Shown here in pieces: positions 10,280-19,727 of a DNA stretch of 64,000 bases. The notes beneath the pieces were generated by a model. The model did no database searches and was not told where the DNA came from. It worked only from the letters and a program-made list of their open reading frames with translations. A program made the translations under genes and the position numbers. This stretch comes from Pseudarthrobacter cellobiosi (GTDB lineage: Bacteria; Actinomycetota; Actinomycetes; Actinomycetales; Micrococcaceae), in NCBI RefSeq assembly GCF_023913755.1, contig NZ_JAMXBJ010000029.1, positions 1 to 64,000 on the forward strand. Direction: 5' to 3'. Positions within the stretch are counted from its first letter, which is position 1, and every line of letters begins with the position of its first letter.

Positions 10280-13060
10280 CTACATGCGGGCTTTGGTCCG
10301 TGCAGTCGGCTGTGCTGTCCAGGGATCCTCCGGCCAGGGATGCCTGGGGTAGCGGCCACGCATCTCGGACCGCACTTGTGCATAGGGCCCGGACCAGAAC
10401 GACGCCAGGTCATCCGTCACGGCGAGGGGCCGCCTCGCGGGTGACAGCAGGTGGAAGAGGACAGGAACCCTGCCGTCCACCAGCCGTGGGGTCTCAGCCC
10501 AGCCAAAGCACTCCTGCAGCTTGACAGCAACAACCGGCCGGCCGCCGTCGTCCGCGCGTGGCTGCCGAGGCGCTTCCTGCCCGGCTCCTGCCTGGTCCGT
10601 CGCGGCACCATCTGACCCGGCACCGCCTGACGCCGCTTTGTCCGAAACCTCGGGGTAGTCGATCCGCACCATTGATCCGCTCGGTACTTTCAGTGCCTCC
10701 GGTGCCAGCTCCGCCAGGCGGACCGCCTCCGGCCAGGGCAGCAGCCGCCGCAAAGGGTCGGTGAGGTCGATGCTGTTGGTGGCGGCGCCGCCGGCCAGCG
10801 CTTCGAGCTCGGGTCCCAGCCAGGAGTCCAGCCGGGCCAGCAGAGCCGGTTCGGAAACGTCGGGCCACGGCTCGCCCAGTTCGCGGCGCAGCAGGGCGAG
10901 GCGGCAGCGCAACGCGTCAGCCGCCGTCGACCATCCGATGGTTCCCAGCCCCTCCTTGGCGAGGGCGCGGGCCACAGCGGCGCGGCCGTCCTCGGCAGAG
11001 GGGCGGACGGGGGTGGAGGACAGGCTGATGGCACCCAGCCGGCGTTCCCGCCTGGCCTTCACCCGGCCCTGGCCGAACTGCGCTTCCACCGTGTCGGTCA
11101 GGAGGTGACCGGCGGCCGCCTCGGCGGTGTCTGCGCTCAGCGGCGCGGCGGAGCGGATCACCGCGCCGGTGCCGGCAGCGTCCCGGCCGGCGGCGCGTGA
11201 AACTTCCGCCACGGCCAGCCACTCATGCCCGGTAAGCGGACTGCCCGCCGGCAATCCCGCACGAGTGCCGGACGACAGCAAGTACCGTGCCGGACCATCG
11301 CCCGGGACGCGCCGGCCCACGCGGTCCGGGAACGCCAGCGCGACGACGACGCCCACCGCCTCCGCAGCAGTCACCGGCTCGGTGCTGACGAGGGAGGCGA
11401 TGGCGGACGGGCCGACAGCGGCGCCCTCCTTCCGCGCGATGGTCTCCAGCCTGCGGACGTCCTCCGCCCAGCGCCTGGCGGCGGGATCCTTTCCGGTGCG
11501 CAGGACGGTCAGGAGCCGCGTGAGGTCGGCCCCCGGGGCCCGCTGGTCCCCGGCTACGAGTGCCACCGCTTCCGCTGCGGCGCGGTGACCTACGGCCGCT
11601 GCGCCGTCGAGCAGTGCGCGGGCCAGCCGCGGATCGGCCGGGACCCTTGCCAGCGTCCGCCCCAGCGCAGTGGCGTGTCCGTCCCGCCCCACGGCTCCTA
11701 GTTCGCGCAGGACTTCAACAGCCTCGCCCATGGCTGCCGCGGGAGGCGCATCCGAAAGCGCAAGCCCGGCGCCGCCCGGTGATCCCCAGCAGGCCAGGAC
11801 CAGGGCCGCACCGGTCAGGTCCGCGACAACGATCTCGGGCGTCACATGCGCCGGCGCGGCACCATAAGTTCTCTGGTCGTAGCAGCGCACCACACGGCCC
11901 GGGCCCTGCCGCGCGGCGCGGCCTGCCCGCTGTTCGGCTGAGGCCCGGGAGCAGGAAACAGTGACCAGCCCGGACATGCCGCGGCTGGCATCGCGGCGGG
12001 GTTCGCGGGTCAGCCCGGAATCGATCACCAGCCGCACGCCGGGGACGGTCAGGGAAGATTCGGCCAGGTCCGTGGACACGATGATCCGTGCCGGGCCGCC
12101 AGGCCGACGCCCGGAAACTGCCTGGTCCTGCTCGGCTGGGCTGACCTGGCCGTGGAGCTCCAGCACGTCGGTTCCCGGGGCCGTCCGGCCGCGGAGGCGG
12201 GCAGCCACATAGGAGACCTCCCAGGCTCCCGGGACAAACACCAGCGCGTCGGTGCCCGCGTCCTGTGCCACAGCGGCGGTGTGGGCTTGCGCGGCTGTAT
12301 CGGCCACGTGGTCCAGGAATCCGCGCGTGACCCCACGGTCGTCCAGCCGTGGCACGGCGGCGGGTACCCACTCCACTGCCAAGGGGTACAGCGCTGAGGG
12401 GCAGTCGACGACGGGAGCCGGCCCGCCGCCGTCGTCCGCTGTCCCTGCGTTCCCGGCTGCGCCCCCGATCAGGGCGGCGAAGCGGGGCGCGTCCAGCGTG
12501 GCGGACATGGCCACCACGGTGAGGTCGCCGCGCAGCTGCCGCACTTCGGTGAGCATCCCCAGTAGCAGATCGGTCTCGAGGCCGCGCTCGTGGACCTCGT
12601 CCAGGATGACCGCGCCGGTGCTCTCGAGACCGGGGTCATCAAGCAGGCGCCGCAGCAGGATGCCTGGCGTGACAAACTCCACCAGGGTGGCGGGCCCGGC
12701 CTGGCGTTCACCGCGGACGGTGTACCCGACGCGGTCTCCGATCCGGCTGCTGTCCAGGGCGGCCAGTCGCCGGGCGGCTGCGCGGGCGGCAACCCGCCTG
12801 GGCTGGGTGACCACCACGCGCCGGGCCTCCGTGGTGCGTCCCGTCAGGTTGGCGAGCAGCGGCGGGACAAGCGTCGTTTTACCGGTGCCGGGCGGTGCCT
12901 GCACCACTGCCGTACCCGCCGCACCGCCAGCGAGCAGCACAGAGGCCAACTCCCCGAGCGATGCGGCAAAGGCCAGACCCGTGCCGATGGCCGCCAGATC
13001 AAAGGTAGCGGCGCCAGGGGTGCCGGCAGGGACGGCGGCGGAGTTGGTTGGCGATGTCAC
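10280..13060 (-). CDS. hrpB: ATP-dependent RNA helicase HrpB
   Basis: About 926 aa from the GTG at 13060 (VTSPTNSAAV). A GGAGG is almost adjacent to that GTG, so the start is uncertain; homology begins near FDLAAIGTGLAFA. Motifs in order: Walker A QAPPGTGKTTLVPPLL, DEVH box ILDEVHERGLETD, motif III VAMSATLDAPRF, motif VI AEQRAGRAARQGPGRVVRCY, then the helicase-associated (HA2) and HrpB C-terminal domains ending RGRYPRHPWPEDPW. This is the full-length DEAH-box HrpB architecture. The cellular role of HrpB is poorly defined (RNA metabolism). Monocistronic in appearance. Confidence 0.9.
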   Translation of the reverse strand: MTSPTNSAAVPAGTPGAATFDLAAIGTGLAFAASLGELASVLLAGGAAGTAVVQAPPGTGKTTLVPPLLANLTGRTTEARRVVVTQPRRVAARAAARRLAALDSSRIGDRVGYTVRGERQAGPATLVEFVTPGILLRRLLDDPGLESTGAVILDEVHERGLETDLLLGMLTEVRQLRGDLTVVAMSATLDAPRFAALIGGAAGNAGTADDGGGPAPVVDCPSALYPLAVEWVPAAVPRLDDRGVTRGFLDHVADTAAQAHTAAVAQDAGTDALVFVPGAWEVSYVAARLRGRTAPGTDVLELHGQVSPAEQDQAVSGRRPGGPARIIVSTDLAESSLTVPGVRLVIDSGLTREPRRDASRGMSGLVTVSCSRASAEQRAGRAARQGPGRVVRCYDQRTYGAAPAHVTPEIVVADLTGAALVLACWGSPGGAGLALSDAPPAAAMGEAVEVLRELGAVGRDGHATALGRTLARVPADPRLARALLDGAAAVGHRAAAEAVALVAGDQRAPGADLTRLLTVLRTGKDPAARRWAEDVRRLETIARKEGAAVGPSAIASLVSTEPVTAAEAVGVVVALAFPDRVGRRVPGDGPARYLLSSGTRAGLPAGSPLTGHEWLAVAEVSRAAGRDAAGTGAVIRSAAPLSADTAEAAAGHLLTDTVEAQFGQGRVKARRERRLGAISLSSTPVRPSAEDGRAAVARALAKEGLGTIGWSTAADALRCRLALLRRELGEPWPDVSEPALLARLDSWLGPELEALAGGAATNSIDLTDPLRRLLPWPEAVRLAELAPEALKVPSGSMVRIDYPEVSDKAASGGAGSDGAATDQAGAGQEAPRQPRADDGGRPVVAVKLQECFGWAETPRLVDGRVPVLFHLLSPARRPLAVTDDLASFWSGPYAQVRSEMRGRYPRHPWPEDPWTAQPTARTKARM

Positions 13061-13154
13061 CCCTCCATTGTCGCCGCAATCCCCCACCGCAGTCAGCGCA
13101 GGTGCAGTGGGATAGGTCAGACTGGAGGTCGTCGACCATGAAAGCAGGACTCCC

Positions 13155-13415
13155 TTGATCAACCTCCAGCAGGACTCCGAAGGTTTCATCCGCATGAAGA
13201 GGCACTTTCCCGCCACTGCCACAGTGACTGTCACGTTCAGCGACGGCTCCCAGGAGGAATTCTCCGGCCGTCGGCTCAACGAGCTCTACGACGACGCCCT
13301 GGCGGTGTTCCGCGCCCAGAACCAGCTTGATGCCAAGGGTTTTTCCCGTGGCCCGCAGAAAAAGGTGCAGACCAGCATCGAGTTTGTGCCCGTACGGCCC
13401 CGGATGGGGCAGTAA
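13155..13415 (+). CDS. Small hypothetical protein (86 aa)
   Basis: Frame from TTG 13155, preceded by AGGA at good distance; an internal ATG at 13194 with AAGG upstream is an alternative (73 aa). The protein contains a beta-hairpin-like TATVTVTFSDGSQEEF followed by an amphipathic helix (LYDDALAVFRAQNQ) and a basic tail. I do not recognise the family. It lies divergent from hrpB and its coding appearance (third-position GC, balanced composition) is convincing. Confidence 0.55.
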   Translation: MINLQQDSEGFIRMKRHFPATATVTVTFSDGSQEEFSGRRLNELYDDALAVFRAQNQLDAKGFSRGPQKKVQTSIEFVPVRPRMGQ

Positions 13416-13458
13416 CCCGGCCCACCCCGGCCATCCGGCTCACCCGCGGCACCCCGTC

Positions 13459-15312
13459 TCACCGCGACGGTTTGACCACCATCGCGGAACCGCCACCGCG
13501 CCGCAGGGGCTCGGCAACTGCGGTCATGCTTTTGCCGGGTCCAAACTCGATGGCTGTCGCGGCGCCGATCTCTGCAGCCGACGTGAAGGCGTCACCTGCG
13601 GGTACCAGTTTGTGTTTGTATGGCGCCAGAGCGTCTCCATAGGCCTTGATGAAGTCCGGCTCGGCCGTGACATTGGCGGTGTTGCGCTGGGACGCACGCG
13701 GGGCCGCGAGCGAGTCCAAAATGCTCATACCCAGGTCCACCCTGTTGAGGATGGTCTGCAGCACCGTAGTGATAATGGTCGATCCGCCGGGCGAACCGAG
13801 CGCCAGGAACGGCTTCTCGTCCTTAAGGATGATGGTGGGCGACATCGAGGACCGTGGGCGCTTGCCCGGCTCGATCCGGTTCGGGTCCTCCGGATTGGTC
13901 GACGTATAAGAGAAGTCGGTGAGCTCGTTGTTGAGCAGGAACCCGCGGCCGGGAACCACGATGCCGGAACCGCCGGTCTGCTCGATGGTGAGGGTGTACT
14001 CCACGACGTTCCCCCACTTGTCAGCGACCGTGAGGTTGGTGGTTGAGATGTTTTCGGTGTCCTTCTCGTCTGCGGCTGCCGCAGGTGCAACCGGGCACAC
14101 GCCGTTGTAGTCTGACACGTCCCCGGCCTGTACCGGCTTGATTGCCGCCGTCGCGGGATCGATTTCGCACGCCCGCTCCTTGCCAAACACCGGGTCAGTG
14201 AGGGCTTCGGTGGGGACGTCGATAAATGCCGGGTCCCCGAGGTACTTACCGCGGTCTGCGAAGGCGAGCGCGCTGGCCTCGAGGTAGTGGTGCAACGCAG
14301 CTGGTTTTGCCGTGGGCGACAAGTCAAACGGTTCCAGGATGTTCAGCGCTTCGCCCACGGTGGTCCCGCCACTGCTGGAGGGCGCCATGCCGTAGACGTC
14401 ATAACCGCGGTACTCCACATGTGTGGGTTCCTGGTCCAGTGTCCGGTATGCGGCGAGATCCGCCGTCGTCAGGTAGCCCGGAAGGGCTGGAATGCTGGTG
14501 GGCGGGACAGTCACAGGAGGCACCCAGGCGGGGTCTTTCGGCGGGTCCTTGACAGTTGCCGCGATCTCCGTCGCGAGCTGTCCGCCGTAGAAGGCATCCG
14601 TTCCCTCCTTCGCGAGGAGCCGGTACGTCTTGGCGAGGTCCTTGCTGTGGAAAATACTGCCGACGGCGGGAGCGTCGCCGCCGGGCAGGAAGAGACTCGC
14701 TGTGGCGGGGAAGGCCGAGAACCGGACTTTGTTGTCGAGTGTCTGCTGGCGGAAAGTTTCGTCAACCACGAAGCCGCGGTTGGCCACCTTGATGGCAGGC
14801 TCGAGGGCCTCGTCAAGGTCCAGCGTGCCCCAGCGCTCCAGCGCCCGTTCCCACGTCGCCGGTGTTCCGGGGACGCCCACGGAGACGCCGCTCGAGACGA
14901 GCTCTGCGAACGGGTATACGACACCGGTGGCCGGATTAACGAACGCAGTGGTCGGCATCGTTGCCGGAGCCGTTTCCCGGCCATCGATGGTTCCCACTTT
15001 GCCAGTCTCCGCGTCGTAGAACACGAAGTATCCGCCTCCGCCGACGCCGGCGCTGTACGGCTCGGTCACACCCAGGGTCGCGGCCGCGGCCACGGCGGCA
15101 TCCGCCGCATTGCCGCCGTCGCGCAGGACCTCGATAGCCGCAGCGGACGCCTCCGGGTCAACGGTGCTCACCGCTCCGCCGTAGCCGGTCGCCATCGCCT
15201 CCTTCTTGATTTCCCGGGGATCAGCAAACGCGGGACCGGTCACCGCCCCACCCGTCACGCTCAAGGCCAGAACAGCCGTTACAGCAGCTAATTGACGTCG
15301 CACACTAGGCAT
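13459..15312 (-). CDS. ggt: Gamma-glutamyltransferase precursor
   Basis: 617 aa from ATG 15312 (GGAG 5 bases upstream). Signal peptide of about 30 residues (MPSVRRQLAAVTAVLALSV then an AFA cleavage site), so it is exported. The autoprocessing site is the Thr-Thr pair at residues 424-425 (ISTTNLTVADKWGN), the conserved TTH/TTN of Ntn-hydrolase GGTs; the first Thr becomes the nucleophile of the small subunit. FSYTSTNPEDPN, KRPRSSMSPTI and GSPGGSTIITTVLQ are the conserved small-subunit substrate-loop motifs. The enzyme hydrolyses or transfers gamma-glutamyl groups from glutathione-like or poly-gamma-glutamyl compounds. In a mycothiol organism, peptide or glutamine scavenging is more likely than glutathione turnover. 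Confidence 0.93.
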   Translation of the reverse strand: MPSVRRQLAAVTAVLALSVTGGAVTGPAFADPREIKKEAMATGYGGAVSTVDPEASAAAIEVLRDGGNAADAAVAAAATLGVTEPYSAGVGGGGYFVFYDAETGKVGTIDGRETAPATMPTTAFVNPATGVVYPFAELVSSGVSVGVPGTPATWERALERWGTLDLDEALEPAIKVANRGFVVDETFRQQTLDNKVRFSAFPATASLFLPGGDAPAVGSIFHSKDLAKTYRLLAKEGTDAFYGGQLATEIAATVKDPPKDPAWVPPVTVPPTSIPALPGYLTTADLAAYRTLDQEPTHVEYRGYDVYGMAPSSSGGTTVGEALNILEPFDLSPTAKPAALHHYLEASALAFADRGKYLGDPAFIDVPTEALTDPVFGKERACEIDPATAAIKPVQAGDVSDYNGVCPVAPAAAADEKDTENISTTNLTVADKWGNVVEYTLTIEQTGGSGIVVPGRGFLLNNELTDFSYTSTNPEDPNRIEPGKRPRSSMSPTIILKDEKPFLALGSPGGSTIITTVLQTILNRVDLGMSILDSLAAPRASQRNTANVTAEPDFIKAYGDALAPYKHKLVPAGDAFTSAAEIGAATAIEFGPGKSMTAVAEPLRRGGGSAMVVKPSR

Positions 15313-15415
15313 GATCTCTCCCAAGTCGGGGTGTTGCGCAGGGTGGGTTTGCGCCACGATACTCCGCCCTGTTGGGACTCTCAAGGCTCAACCTTTTTGT
15401 GCCGAGGCCATGGCT

Positions 15416-16672
15416 TCAGGCCGGCGTGCCGGCTTCGGTGGTTGCTGTGTCGGCCGGCGAGCGCCGCCGCCGGCTCGCCAGCAGGAACGGCACGGCGAAC
15501 AGCTCGATCACACCGCTGATGGCCAGCGACAACGGATAGCCGTATAGGTCCGCGGCCCGGCCCATCAGCGGCTGCACCACAATTCCGCCGCTGGATCCCA
15601 TGAGGGAATCGAAACTGAGCACCGTTGCCCGCTGCTTTGAGGCGATCATGTCGTTCAGATAGGCCTGCCGCACCGGGGTGCCCGCCGCGGAGACCAGAGC
15701 CCAGAGCACCAGCAGCAGCAGGGCCACCCAAAACACGCGTGTGATGCCGAGCGCCACCAGGATCAGCGCGCCCATGCTGCTGCTCACCACCAGCACAGTG
15801 GTGCGTCTGCGGACCCGGCGCCGGACAGTTGGTGCCAACCAGCCGCCCAGGATCTGCGCTCCCGCCATAACGGCCGCCGCGAGTCCGGCGACGGAGTAGG
15901 CCCGCGGGTCCCCGAAGAGCTCCAGCAGGTACGGTTGCAGCGCGTAGAACACATAGAACCCGATGCCGGCACTGAACGGGGCGGAAAGCATTACGTACCG
16001 TACGGGCGGGTTCTTGAGGCCACTCTCAATGGAGGCCGTCAGCACTGCCCGGGTCGCTTTGAGCGGATGCGGGGAGCGTTCCGGAGTGAATCCAACATCA
16101 CGCATCAGCAAGAAGGCCACACTGAACATCGCCACGAGCACTCCGACGCGCACCAGGAACGGCACGCCCAGGTCAGTAACCTGGGCGATCACGCCGCCGG
16201 CCGCCGAACCCACCAGCATCGCGAAGCCCGACACCATCTGTCCCCGTCCGAAGACGGTCTCCAGGTCCCCGTAATAACCCGAAAAATGCAGCGCATCGAC
16301 GAGCCACGCCTCCACTGCCCCGGAGAAGAACGTGAAGCCCAGGCCCAACAGGACCGACACCACCGCCCAGGCCCAGAACGGCGCGGATATCTGCCAGAGC
16401 AGATAGTACAGGTAGGTGGAGACAGCCAGGGTGACGGTGCCGAGCAGGAATGAAACGCGGCGCCCCCAACTGTCCGCGATGACCCCGGTGGGTACTTCGA
16501 ATAGGACCATGCCGGCTGTGAAGAAGGCGTTGGCCGCGAATGCTTCAAGGTTGCTCAGCCCGGCGTCCAACAGGAAGAGCGTATTGATTCCCCAGATGAA
16601 GGAGGCCGCAAGGGTATTGCCCAGCGTCAGGGTGAGGTATATGCGTTGGATCCTCCGCGCGGCAGCGTTCAT
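15416..16672 (-). CDS. MFS transporter
   Basis: 418 aa from ATG 16672 (MNAAARRIQRIYLTL); an upstream in-frame ATG at 16708 would overlap the EF-G2 gene and has no ribosome binding site. About twelve membrane helices. GVIADSWGRRVSFLLG is the cytoplasmic loop 2-3 motif A, and GLGFTFFSGAVEAWLVD lies in helix 4. The gene begins 10 bases after the EF-G2-like stop, so the two are probably co-transcribed. The substrate is unknown; closest in feel to drug/metabolite exporters of the major facilitator superfamily. Confidence 0.85.
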   Translation of the reverse strand: MNAAARRIQRIYLTLTLGNTLAASFIWGINTLFLLDAGLSNLEAFAANAFFTAGMVLFEVPTGVIADSWGRRVSFLLGTVTLAVSTYLYYLLWQISAPFWAWAVVSVLLGLGFTFFSGAVEAWLVDALHFSGYYGDLETVFGRGQMVSGFAMLVGSAAGGVIAQVTDLGVPFLVRVGVLVAMFSVAFLLMRDVGFTPERSPHPLKATRAVLTASIESGLKNPPVRYVMLSAPFSAGIGFYVFYALQPYLLELFGDPRAYSVAGLAAAVMAGAQILGGWLAPTVRRRVRRRTTVLVVSSSMGALILVALGITRVFWVALLLLVLWALVSAAGTPVRQAYLNDMIASKQRATVLSFDSLMGSSGGIVVQPLMGRAADLYGYPLSLAISGVIELFAVPFLLASRRRRSPADTATTEAGTPA

Positions 16673-16682
16673 AGGCTGGCTT

Positions 16683-18842
16683 TCATGAGCTGCTGGGCAC
16701 CGGGTCATGCCGGAGGTACCGGCGCCGGAACCGCCCGGTCCCGGCAGTCAGCGCCCGCAGCTCCACGGCGTACTTCAGTAGTTCTTGGTCAGGGACTTCA
16801 GCGCTGATTTCGGTCAGTTCACTACCGGACGTGGCCGTGCCGGTTAGCCTGCCGCGGCGTGCCGAGAGGTCACTCATCACGGCCCCCACGTGCGCCTCGG
16901 ACACTGTGATGCTGACCGCGGAAACCGGCTCGAGCAGCTGGATGCGACCGGCTGCGGCAGCCTCCCGGAGCGCCAGGGCCCCCGCCGCCTGGAAGGCGGC
17001 GTCGGAAGAGTCAACGCTGTGGGCCTTGCCGCCCACCAGCGTGACGCGGAGGTCCACTACGGGGAACCCGGCAGCCAGGCCTTTCTGCATCTGCGCGCGC
17101 ACCCCTTTCTCCACGGAGGAGATGAACGTTCCGGGGATCACCCCGCCCACCGTTTTGTCGACGAATTCGAACCCGCCGCCACGGTCCAGCGGCTCCACGT
17201 CGATGTCGCAGACGGCATACTGCCCGTGGCCGCCGGACTGTTTGACGTGCCGGCCGTGTCCCGTTGCCGGGGCGGCGAACGTTTCCCGCAGTGGCGTCGC
17301 TACGTCAATGGTGTGCAGCTTCACGCCCTGGTCGCGCAGCCTGTCCAGCACCACCTCGGCATGGGCCTCCCCCATGCACCAGAGGATCAGCTGGTGTGTT
17401 TCCGCGTTCCGCTCAACACGCAGCGTGGGATCGCCGGCTGCCACCTTCGCCAGACTCCGGGCCAGCGCGTCCTCGTCACTGCGCGAGTCCGCCTCGACGG
17501 CCACCGGCATCAGCGGCTCCGGCATCTCCCAGGTAGCCAGCAGGAGCGGCTGGTCCTTCGCCGAAATGGTGTCCCCCGTTTCGGCGCTTCCGAGTTTCGC
17601 CACCGCGCAGATGTCACCGGCCACGCAGTGCGCGACAGGACGCAGGTTGGGGCCCAGCGGAGAATACAGGTGGGTGACGCGCTCGTCGGTGTCATGGTCC
17701 TGATGGCCGCGGTCCGCGAGCCCGTGCCCGCCGACGTGCACGGGAGTATCAGCACGCAAAGTACCTGAAAATACACGCGTCAGGCAGACCCTCCCCAGGA
17801 ACGGATCAATGGTGGTGCGGACCACCTCAGCCGCCAGCGGCCCGTCCGGGTCACAGGCCAGGGCCGCCGCTGGAGCGCCCGCCAGATCAGTCACCTCCGG
17901 GAGGCCGCCCTCCGCCGGCGACGGGAAGCCCCGGGTCAGGACTTCCAACAGTTCCGCCGTGCCGAGTCCGGTGACAGCCGAGGCTGGCACCACCGGGAAA
18001 AAGGAACCGCGGGCGACGGCGGTTTCCAGGTCCGCGATGAGGACATCGGTATCGATGTCCTCACCACCCAGATAGCGGTCCATCAGGTTCTCGTCCTCGC
18101 TCTCGGCGATGATCCCTTCGATGAGCCGGCCCCGGGCGGCTTCCGACGCCGCGCGCTCACCGGCGTCAACGTCCCGGGAACCTGCGGCCGCCTCCCCGGC
18201 GGAGTAGTCAGAGACTGTGCCCGTCAGTAGTCCCAGCAGCCCGCTGGTTTCGCCGCCGGACCGGACCGGGACGTACAACGGCAGCACCGCGTCGCCGAAC
18301 GCCTGCTGGCAGGCGGCCAGGACGCCGTCGTAATCTGCCCGGGGGTGGTCCACGCGGGTGATGACCACAGCCCGCGGCATCCCGAGGCCTTCGCATTCGC
18401 CCCAGAGCGCCGTAGTGGTGGCGTCGATGCCGTCAACGGCGGAGACAACAAAGAGGGCGGCGTCCGCAGCCCGGAGCCCCGCCCGAAGTTCGCCGATAAA
18501 GTCCGGATATCCCGGAGTATCCAGCAGGTTCACCTTGATCCCGTCGACGAGCAGCGGAACCAGGGACAGCGTGACCGACCGTTGCTGCCGCACTGCCGAA
18601 GGGTCGGAATCGCTGACGGTGGTGCCCTCCGCGATGGAGCCTTTGCGTGAAATCATGCCGTGGGCGGCCAGCATTGCTTCGATCAGCAGGGTCTTCCCGG
18701 CGCCCGAATGCCCCACGAGCGCCACGTTGCGCACTTGTTCCGGATCTGTTGCCGCGATGCCGTGCGGAGCATCAGCCCGGCGCACCTCCGGCCCTCCCCG
18801 CCCCGGTGTCCGTGCTGCGTCCTTTGCGGCTTTCACTGACAT
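16683..18842 (-). CDS. fusA2: Elongation factor G-like protein (EF-G2)
   Basis: 719 aa from ATG 18842, with AGGAGG at ideal spacing. GTPase motifs: G1 GHSGAGKT, G3 DTPGYPD, and an atypical G4 TRVDHP in place of NKXD, followed by EF-G domains II-V (GRVCLTRVFSGTLRAD; GGHGQYAVCDIDVEPL; C-terminal VSEAHVGAVMSDL). The diverged G4 and overall pattern fit the actinobacterial EF-G paralogue rather than the essential str-operon EF-G, which is expected elsewhere. In mycobacteria such paralogues have no clear elongation role. The gene heads a probable two-gene unit with the MFS gene. Confidence 0.88.
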   Translation of the reverse strand: MSVKAAKDAARTPGRGGPEVRRADAPHGIAATDPEQVRNVALVGHSGAGKTLLIEAMLAAHGMISRKGSIAEGTTVSDSDPSAVRQQRSVTLSLVPLLVDGIKVNLLDTPGYPDFIGELRAGLRAADAALFVVSAVDGIDATTTALWGECEGLGMPRAVVITRVDHPRADYDGVLAACQQAFGDAVLPLYVPVRSGGETSGLLGLLTGTVSDYSAGEAAAGSRDVDAGERAASEAARGRLIEGIIAESEDENLMDRYLGGEDIDTDVLIADLETAVARGSFFPVVPASAVTGLGTAELLEVLTRGFPSPAEGGLPEVTDLAGAPAAALACDPDGPLAAEVVRTTIDPFLGRVCLTRVFSGTLRADTPVHVGGHGLADRGHQDHDTDERVTHLYSPLGPNLRPVAHCVAGDICAVAKLGSAETGDTISAKDQPLLLATWEMPEPLMPVAVEADSRSDEDALARSLAKVAAGDPTLRVERNAETHQLILWCMGEAHAEVVLDRLRDQGVKLHTIDVATPLRETFAAPATGHGRHVKQSGGHGQYAVCDIDVEPLDRGGGFEFVDKTVGGVIPGTFISSVEKGVRAQMQKGLAAGFPVVDLRVTLVGGKAHSVDSSDAAFQAAGALALREAAAAGRIQLLEPVSAVSITVSEAHVGAVMSDLSARRGRLTGTATSGSELTEISAEVPDQELLKYAVELRALTAGTGRFRRRYLRHDPVPSSS

Positions 18843-19004
18843 GGGAACCTCCTGGCGTCTTTGCCATGCACCGGGCCGAATCGTGTTCTCTGATTCGACA
18901 CCCTGGCGGGCGCAAGGGCAAGAGCACGCGCCGGGACGAGGTGGCCGCAGCGGAGGATAATGGCAGCCAGAGCCCACGAGTCCGTGCCACTGTGAGGGGG
19001 TCCC

Positions 19005-19583
19005 ATGCAGCCGGTTCCGCGCATCACAGTGGAGGTTCCCGTCCTCACGGTTGGTGCGGGCCCGTCCGACTACGAGGCGCTGGCCAGCTATGTCAATGCC
19101 CTGCGCAGGCCGCAGGGGCTGCACCTGACGCTGCTGCATATCGGCATCCTGGCGGATTTTGCGCAGGACGTCGCGGACTGGACCAAGGGGATCACCTCGG
19201 CCGGTGAAGCCGTCCGGCGCACGACGGGCTGGTTGCGGGGCCTGCCCGTTCTGGACGGGTTTGCGGGCACCTCGGAACAAGTGATCGTGCTGGGTGGCGG
19301 CGGCATCTCCGGACTCGAAGTGGACGTGCCCGATCGCGTGCGCGACTACCAGGTGTCCCTGGTGCAGGGCCTGCATGATCTCCTGGACCGGCTCCTCGTG
19401 GACAATGTGGACGATTTCATCCTCAGCTCACCGGCGCTGGGCTACCGGTACCCGCACTGGGTGCCCCATGTCGCCGTCGGCCGTCCCCAGTCGCGGGATC
19501 ACCGGCCGCGGACGATTGCCCCGGTGACCCTCGTCTTTGGCCCGTCGCGGATAAGGAACGGACGGTTCCTCACGGCTGACTGA
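19005..19583 (+). CDS. 2H-phosphoesterase-like protein (2'-5' RNA ligase superfamily)
   Basis: 192 aa. Two HxT/H-like motifs are visible, HLTLLHIG (about residues 40-47) and HWVPHVAVGRP (about 152-162), the spacing expected for the LigT/2H phosphoesterase fold. Such enzymes open 2',3'-cyclic phosphates or ligate 2'-5' RNA ends. The start ATG 19005 lies opposite the EF-G2 gene, with about 160 bases between the starts. The specific substrate is unknown and the second motif is weaker than the consensus. Confidence 0.65.
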   Translation: MQPVPRITVEVPVLTVGAGPSDYEALASYVNALRRPQGLHLTLLHIGILADFAQDVADWTKGITSAGEAVRRTTGWLRGLPVLDGFAGTSEQVIVLGGGGISGLEVDVPDRVRDYQVSLVQGLHDLLDRLLVDNVDDFILSSPALGYRYPHWVPHVAVGRPQSRDHRPRTIAPVTLVFGPSRIRNGRFLTAD

Positions 19584-19727
19584 GCAGCCAACGCGTCAGA
19601 GCGCGGCACCGTTCCGGGCCGCACGCTGTGCGAACTGACACTTGCGGCCCCGCGCGAAAAACTTTCCCAAAGTATTTCTCGTCACTGGCTAGAGGGGACC
19701 TTAAATGTCAGTGGCTCGCAAGATGAT

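Noticed and set aside
10280..13279. Upstream start of HrpB at 13279
   Set aside because: The first ~70 residues overlap the small plus-strand gene and do not resemble HrpB; the family begins near FDLAAIGTG.
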